Shown: in pieces, positions 59,619 to 64,000 of the stretch
Layout of the letters: every line of letters begins with the position of its first letter
How positions within the stretch are numbered: position 1 is the first letter of the stretch
NCBI RefSeq assembly: GCF_014208045.1
Contig: NZ_JACHML010000001.1
Coordinates: forward strand, 806,001-870,000
Reading direction: 5' to 3'
Length of the DNA stretch: 64,000 nt
Source: Microbacterium thalassium
Lineage (GTDB): Bacteria; Actinomycetota; Actinomycetes; Actinomycetales; Microbacteriaceae
Notes under the pieces: generated by a model
What the model was told of the DNA's origin: nothing
The model's database searches: none
Seen by the model: the letters and a program-made list of their open reading frames with translations, nothing else
Translations under genes and position numbers: made by a program

Positions 59619-60829
59619 CCGAGCCTCGGGATGCAACCGACCCCGGTGCGCGGGTCGTCATCGTGGGGGCCTCCGCGGCGGGGTCCGGGGTGGCGCTGAA
59701 CCTTCGCCGCATGGGATACGAGGGGGCGATCACCCTCATCGGCGAGGAGGCCGAGCTTCCGTATGACCGCCCCCCGCTGTCGAAGGGCGTCCTGCTCGGC
59801 ACGGCCGGGCTCGACTCGCTGGGCCTCGCCTCGCACGAGGAGCTGAGCACGGCCCAGGTCGAGCTCCGCCTCGGCGTGCGCGCCGTCGCTCTCGACACCA
59901 CCGCCAAGGAGGTGCGGCTCGAGACCGGTGAGTCGGTCGGCTACGACACGCTCGTGATCGCGACCGGAGCAACTCCGCGCCGTATCCCCTCTCTCGCCGG
60001 CTCTGCGAACGTCCACGTGCTGCGCACGATCGCCGACGCCGAGGCCTTCGAGCGCAGTCTCGTGCCGGGCACCCGGCTGGCGATCGTCGGCAGCGGTCTC
60101 ATCGGGCTCGAGGTGGCTTCGACGGCCACCAAGCGCGGCGTCCAGGTGTCGGTGATCGAGCCGGCCGACCTGCCGATGCGCGAGCGACTGACCCCGGATG
60201 TCGCGCGGTGGCTGCTCGACCAGCATGTCGCCCACGGCGTGAGATTCCACCTGGGCACGCAGGTCGAGGGCGTGGTCAGCGACGGCGACCGGGTGACGGC
60301 GCTGTGTCTCGCAGACGGCACTGAGCTGGAGGTCGACGTCGTCCTGATGTCGGTGGGCGCCGCTCCCAACGTGGCGTGGCTCGAGTCGAGCGGCATCGAG
60401 CTCGACAACGGTGTGGTCACCGACCATCGCCAGCGCGCAGCGGACGACGTGTACGCGGTCGGCGACGTCGCGCGTTTCGTCCACACGTCGCTCGACCGCG
60501 TGATGCGGATGGAGACGCGCTCCAACGCGATCGAAGGTGCCGTCCATCTGGCCCGCACCATCGCCGGCGAGGAGGCGCCGTATGCGCCCGTCCCGTTCTT
60601 CTGGACCGATCAGTACGACTTCAAGATCCAGTCCTTCGGGATGGTCGACCCCACCGCGGACCTCGTCTTCGAGGACGGCTCGCTCGAGGGGTCGAAGTGG
60701 GTCCTCGCGGCCTATGACGACGGAGAGCTGCGCGGCGTGATCGCGCGCGGCCACGGCCCGGTGCTCGCGCGGCTGCGCCGGCAGCTCGCCCAGAACTATC
60801 AGCGGAACGCCGAGCGAGTGCTCGACTGA
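59615..60829 (+). CDS. FAD-dependent ferredoxin reductase
   Basis: A 404-residue reductase, paralogue of the one at 55549. It shows the FAD motif VVIVGASAAGSGVALNLRRMG, ELPYDRPPLSKGVL, the NAD motif LAIVGSGLIGLEVAS and YAVGDVARFVH. The C-terminal cap is PVPFFWTDQYDFKIQSFG. It overlaps the second P450 and precedes the second ferredoxin, forming that enzyme's own electron chain. The two reductases differ through most of the cap, so recent duplication is unlikely. Confidence 0.93.
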   Translation: MTEPRDATDPGARVVIVGASAAGSGVALNLRRMGYEGAITLIGEEAELPYDRPPLSKGVLLGTAGLDSLGLASHEELSTAQVELRLGVRAVALDTTAKEVRLETGESVGYDTLVIATGATPRRIPSLAGSANVHVLRTIADAEAFERSLVPGTRLAIVGSGLIGLEVASTATKRGVQVSVIEPADLPMRERLTPDVARWLLDQHVAHGVRFHLGTQVEGVVSDGDRVTALCLADGTELEVDVVLMSVGAAPNVAWLESSGIELDNGVVTDHRQRAADDVYAVGDVARFVHTSLDRVMRMETRSNAIEGAVHLARTIAGEEAPYAPVPFFWTDQYDFKIQSFGMVDPTADLVFEDGSLEGSKWVLAAYDDGELRGVIARGHGPVLARLRRQLAQNYQRNAERVLD

Positions 60830-60853
60830 GCGCGTTCCCCGGAAGGAGAGACA

Positions 60854-61051
60854 ATGAAGATCCTGATCGACGAGAGCCGCTGCATCGCGGCGGGCAACTG
60901 CGTGATGGTCGCGCCCGAGATCTACGACCAGCGTGAGGACGACGGCATCGTCGTTCTGCTGGACGACAGCCCCGAGGGCGCCGCGCTGCAGGCGAAGGCA
61001 CGCGAAGGGGCCGCGATCTGCCCGTCCAAGGTCGTCACGATCCTCGACTGA
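60854..61051 (+). CDS. 3Fe-4S-type ferredoxin
   Basis: A 65-residue ferredoxin with cysteines in CIAAGNC and ICPSK; Ala stands at the fourth ligand position, so a [3Fe-4S] cluster is expected. It is the last gene of the P450 operon, 24 bp after the second reductase and with AAGGAGAG ahead of its ATG. It should serve the second P450. A perfect 21-bp terminator stem follows. Confidence 0.92.
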   Translation: MKILIDESRCIAAGNCVMVAPEIYDQREDDGIVVLLDDSPEGAALQAKAREGAAICPSKVVTILD

Positions 61052-61065
61052 CCGCCGGCGAGAGC

Positions 61066-61111
61066 GCAACAGCGAAGAGGCCCGGTGGGAACCGGGCCTC
61101 TTCGCTGTTGC
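61066..61111. terminator. Bidirectional terminator
   Basis: A perfect 21-bp stem (61066-61086 with 61091-61111) with a GGGA loop lies between the convergent ferredoxin and thiolase genes. Confidence 0.9.
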
Positions 61112-61119
61112 AGGAGTGA

Positions 61120-62295
61120 CTACAGCCGCTCGATGATCGTCGCGTTGGCCATGCCGCCCGCCTCGCAGATCGCCTGCAGGCCGAAGCGGCCGCCGGTGTC
61201 CTCGAGATAGTGCAGCATCGTCGTCATCAGGCGGGTCCCCGATGCGCCCAGCGGGTGCCCCAGTGCGATCGCCCCGCCGCGCGGATTCAGCAGCGCGGGG
61301 TCGGCCCCCAGGTCCTCGGCCCACGCCATCGGCACGGGTGCGAAGGCCTCGTTGACCTCGTAGGCGTCGAAGTCCGAGATCGTCATCCCGGCCTTGGCCA
61401 TGATCTTCCGAGCGGCGTCGATCGGCCCGGTGAGCATGATCTCGGGGTCGGATCCGATGACGGCGAAGCTGTGGAAGCGCGCACGGGGGGTCAGATCGAG
61501 CCTCTGTGCGAGGTCCTCGCTCATGATGAGCATGCCGGAGGCGCCGTCGGTGAGCGGCGAGGAGTTGCCCGCCGTGATCTTCCAGTCGATCTCCGGGTAG
61601 CGCTCGCCATACCCGGAGGAGCGGAACGCGGGCGCGAGCCCCGCGAGTCCCTCGACGCTGGTCGTCGGACGCACCGTCTCGTCGCCCGTGTGCGGCGATC
61701 CGTCGGGCAGTGTGACCGGGATGATCTCGCGATCCCAGACACCGCCCGCCTGGGCCGCCGCCGCACGGCTGTGGGACGCCGCGGCGAAGGCGTCGACGGC
61801 GTCGCGGTCGAAGCCCCATCGCGAGCAGATGAGCTCGGCACCGATGCCCTGCGGCGGCAGGCTGGGGAACCGGGCATCGAGTCCCGCGTGGGGATGCCCG
61901 CCCTGGCCGTTGGAGAACATCGGTACGCGGCTCATCGACTCGACGCCGGCCGCGATCGCGATGTCGTACGCGCCGGCGATCACGCCCTGCGCGGCGAAAT
62001 GGGCCGCCTGCTGGCTGGACCCGCACTGACGGTCGACGGTCGTCCCGGGGACGGTGACGGGCAGCCCCGCGAGCAGCGCGGCGGTGCGCGCGATGTTGTT
62101 GCTCTGGTCGCCGACCTGGCTGACGCAGCCGGCGATCACGTCGTCGATGAGGGCGGGATCGATCCCCGCGCGATCCACGAGGGCGCGGATCACCGTCGCG
62201 AGCATCTCCGACGGGTGGACCCCCGACAGCGCTCCGCCCGGCTTTCCCTTGCCGGATGCCGTCCTCACGGCGTCCACGATCACGGCGCTGGTCAT
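61120..62295 (-). CDS. Acetyl-CoA acyltransferase (thiolase)
   Basis: A 391-residue thiolase. The nucleophile is Cys91 in TVDRQCGSSQQAAHFAAQ; VNEAFAPVPMAWA, NPRGGAIALGHPLGASGTR (catalytic His) and CEAGGMANATIIE (second Cys) are all present. The last motif reads CEAGGMA where CxGGGMG is usual, a mild change in the oxyanion region. It cleaves 3-ketoacyl-CoA at the end of a beta-oxidation round. Its start overlaps the acyl-CoA ligase stop (ATGA), forming an operon that converges on the P450 genes. Confidence 0.92.
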   Translation of the reverse strand: MTSAVIVDAVRTASGKGKPGGALSGVHPSEMLATVIRALVDRAGIDPALIDDVIAGCVSQVGDQSNNIARTAALLAGLPVTVPGTTVDRQCGSSQQAAHFAAQGVIAGAYDIAIAAGVESMSRVPMFSNGQGGHPHAGLDARFPSLPPQGIGAELICSRWGFDRDAVDAFAAASHSRAAAAQAGGVWDREIIPVTLPDGSPHTGDETVRPTTSVEGLAGLAPAFRSSGYGERYPEIDWKITAGNSSPLTDGASGMLIMSEDLAQRLDLTPRARFHSFAVIGSDPEIMLTGPIDAARKIMAKAGMTISDFDAYEVNEAFAPVPMAWAEDLGADPALLNPRGGAIALGHPLGASGTRLMTTMLHYLEDTGGRFGLQAICEAGGMANATIIERL

Positions 62296-63944
62296 GCGGG
62301 TGCTCCTTCGATAACGCGGTCATCGGTGTGTGTCAATCGGCTGCGCAGCAGCTTCTTGTCGAACTTGCCGGTCGTCGTCCGGGGTATGGCGTCGATCCGC
62401 TCGAACTCCTCGGGGATCCACCACTTCGGCACCTGGCCGGCCAGGAAGTCCTTCAGGTTGGCATCCGGCACGTCCTCGGTGAGGACGACGAACGCGTGCG
62501 GGCGCTCACTCCAGCGGTCATCGGGGCGCCCGACGACCGCGCACTCCGCCACCAGCTCGTGGTTCTGGAGGGCCGATTCGAGGTCTGCGGACGAGATCCA
62601 CTCTCCGCCGGATTTGATCATGTCCTTCGAGCGGTCGACGAGGGTGACCCAGCCTTCGGCATCGACGGTGCCGATGTCGCCGGTGCGCAGCCAGCCGTCG
62701 TCGAAGCGGTCCGCCGCCTCGTCCTCGAGTCGGAAGTACGCCCCCGCGACCGACGGCCCGCGCATCTGGATCTCACCCCGGCTTCGGCCGTCGTGCGGCT
62801 GCACGATGCCCTCGTCGTCGACCAGACGCAGTTCGTAGAAGGGGCTGATCCGGCCTGCGATCGTCTGGTGGGCGAGGTTGTCCTCGGTCGAGAGCCGGGG
62901 GTCGGTCGCGGCGACGGCGCCGCCCGGGAAGATCTCGGTCATCCCCCAGCCCGAGATGACCTCGACGTCGAGATCGCGCGCGAAGCGGCGGATCAGGTCC
63001 TCGGGGACCTTCGTCCCCCCGAGGATGAGCTTGCGCAGTGGTGCGAGACCGTCCCTCGCGGCGTCGCCGCCGGCGTCGACATGGCGGAGCAGATCCATCC
63101 AGATCGTCGGCACCCCCGTCGACCACGTCACGCGATGCGCGGCGATCGTTCGCGCCAGGCTCCTGGCCCCGAGGTGGCGCCCCGGCAGGACGAGATCGGC
63201 GCCGGCCATCGTCGCGAGGAACGGCAGGCCCCAGCCCATCGCGTGGAACATGGGGACGGTCGCGAGCACGACGTCGTGCTTGGCGATGCCGAAGACGTCC
63301 GAGCCCGACATGATCAGGGAGTGCACCGCGATCGAGCGATGCGAGTAGAGGACGCCCTTCGGGTCGCCGGTCGTGCCGGACGTGTAGCACAGGGCCGCGG
63401 CCGACCGCTCGTCCAGTTCCGGCATCCGGTAGTCGCCGGGGTCCGCGTCGGCGAGCGCGTCGAAACGCTGCACGGGCACCGGCGCCTCCGGCACGTCGCC
63501 ACCGCCGATGACGACGATGCGCTCCACCGTCGGCATGTCGGCCAGAAGCGGGAACACCAGTTCGGCGAGGTTGTCGTCGACGATGAGGATGCGGTCCTCG
63601 GCATGATTGACGGTCCACACGATCTGCTGTGCGTGCAGGCGCAGATTGACGGTGTGCAGCACGGCTCCCATCGACATGACGCCGAAGTAGGCGATCAGGT
63701 GCGACACGGTGTTCCACGCGACGGTCCCGATGCGGTCACCCGGCCGGATGCCGAGGCGGTCGAGGGACGCTGCGAGCCTCAGGCTGCGGTCAGCGACATC
63801 GCCGAGCGTGGTCTCGTCGGACGTCCCTTCGTCGTCGAGGATCGTGACGACGCGCGTGCGCGGGTTCACGCGCGCCATGCGCCAGAGGAAGTGGTTCGTG
63901 GTGAGCGGGAAGTCCTGCATGAGGCCCGGAACCGTGACGGTCAT
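62292..63944 (-). CDS. Acyl-CoA ligase (AMP-forming)
   Basis: A 550-residue ANL-superfamily ligase of the medium/long-chain fatty-acid type. The AMP-binding motif is CYTSGTTGDPKGVLYSHRS, followed by PMFHAMGWGLPF, GWGMTEIFPGG, DGWLRTGDIG and the C-terminal lysine region TTTGKFDKKLL. It activates a carboxylic acid with ATP and CoA, probably the acid made from the P450 product by the alcohol and aldehyde dehydrogenases. ATG 63944 has AGGAG five bases upstream; GTG 63950 would overlap that site. Only 56 bp upstream are in the window, showing no clear promoter. Confidence 0.92.
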   Translation of the reverse strand: MTVTVPGLMQDFPLTTNHFLWRMARVNPRTRVVTILDDEGTSDETTLGDVADRSLRLAASLDRLGIRPGDRIGTVAWNTVSHLIAYFGVMSMGAVLHTVNLRLHAQQIVWTVNHAEDRILIVDDNLAELVFPLLADMPTVERIVVIGGGDVPEAPVPVQRFDALADADPGDYRMPELDERSAAALCYTSGTTGDPKGVLYSHRSIAVHSLIMSGSDVFGIAKHDVVLATVPMFHAMGWGLPFLATMAGADLVLPGRHLGARSLARTIAAHRVTWSTGVPTIWMDLLRHVDAGGDAARDGLAPLRKLILGGTKVPEDLIRRFARDLDVEVISGWGMTEIFPGGAVAATDPRLSTEDNLAHQTIAGRISPFYELRLVDDEGIVQPHDGRSRGEIQMRGPSVAGAYFRLEDEAADRFDDGWLRTGDIGTVDAEGWVTLVDRSKDMIKSGGEWISSADLESALQNHELVAECAVVGRPDDRWSERPHAFVVLTEDVPDANLKDFLAGQVPKWWIPEEFERIDAIPRTTTGKFDKKLLRSRLTHTDDRVIEGAPA

Positions 63945-64000
63945 TGTCACTCCTGTCTTCTTCGCTTCCGCCGCGACTACCGCGGCGCCATCCGGATCGA

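Noticed and set aside
59519..62323. A 934-codon minus-strand frame spanning the second reductase, ferredoxin and thiolase region.
   Set aside because: It runs antisense to the reductase and out of frame with the thiolase, crosses a perfect terminator stem, and lacks domains.
46644..64000. Island carried by a mobile element.
   Set aside because: No integrase, transposase, tRNA gene or flanking direct repeat was seen and base composition looks like the rest; the right border is outside the window.

Overview
The window is one contiguous, very GC-rich chromosomal segment with dense coding, frequent GTG starts and many ATGA or GTGA stop/start overlaps. Codon usage, intergenic style and gene set (a ClpB without its N-domain, SelT/SelW/SelH-like protein, deazaflavin-dependent reductases, PntAB, a corynebacterial-type inositol cluster) point to a high-GC actinobacterium, most likely a Microbacteriaceae such as Microbacterium. 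This is inference from style and content, not from a marker gene. I saw no rRNA, tRNA, IS element, prophage or CRISPR array.

Left part (1-26.6 kb), mostly housekeeping and stress genes: two GT4 glycosyltransferases (the first cut by the window edge); a GlxA-type AraC regulator and a Rdx-type thiol protein; a VapBC pair divergent from clpB, which has a HAIR/HspR-like palindrome; a persulfide-detoxification operon (persulfide dioxygenase-rhodanese, rhodanese, TauE exporter) preceded by two CsoR/CstR-type palindromes; a nitroreductase; an MFS exporter divergent from its winged-helix regulator with two matching operators; rraA; zwf divergent from a GH15 trehalase/glucoamylase-like gene; a NatAB-type ABC exporter; a secreted intradiol-dioxygenase-like lipoprotein; exodeoxyribonuclease III; a TetR/deazaflavin-reductase pair with three operator copies; pntAB; pyrE; and two very small protein genes at 2633 and 26446.

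Middle part (26.6-46.6 kb) is a polyol/myo-inositol catabolic region: a GntR (IolR-like) regulator; a Gfo/Idh plus TIM-barrel pair divergent from a LacI regulator; another Gfo/Idh; a CUT2-type ABC importer (binding protein, permease, one-domain ATPase); iolC, a Cgl0158-type aldolase candidate, iolA, iolB, iolD, iolG, iolH; an SDR; an IolT-like sugar porter; and a tautomerase. A recurring site near TGTCCGAACA lies before most of these transcription units and probably ties them to the GntR protein. No gene in the cluster looks like iolE.

Right part (46.6-64 kb) is a catabolic island for an unknown hydrophobic substrate. It has two cytochromes P450, each with its own 3Fe-4S-type ferredoxin and FAD ferredoxin reductase, an alcohol and an aldehyde dehydrogenase, SDRs, two TetR regulators, a small beta-rich protein, an HtaA-domain-like protein, an acyl-CoA ligase with thiolase, and a phosphotransferase/acyl-CoA dehydrogenase/SDR operon. 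That last trio resembles the enzyme set that moves 4-hydroxyacyl-CoA into beta-oxidation. Two operons in the island start from near-identical copies of one promoter-operator-leader; in one copy the leader encodes a 12-residue peptide whose stop overlaps the next gene's start. This island, with its duplicated control element and heme-domain accessory protein, is the best candidate for an undescribed system here.
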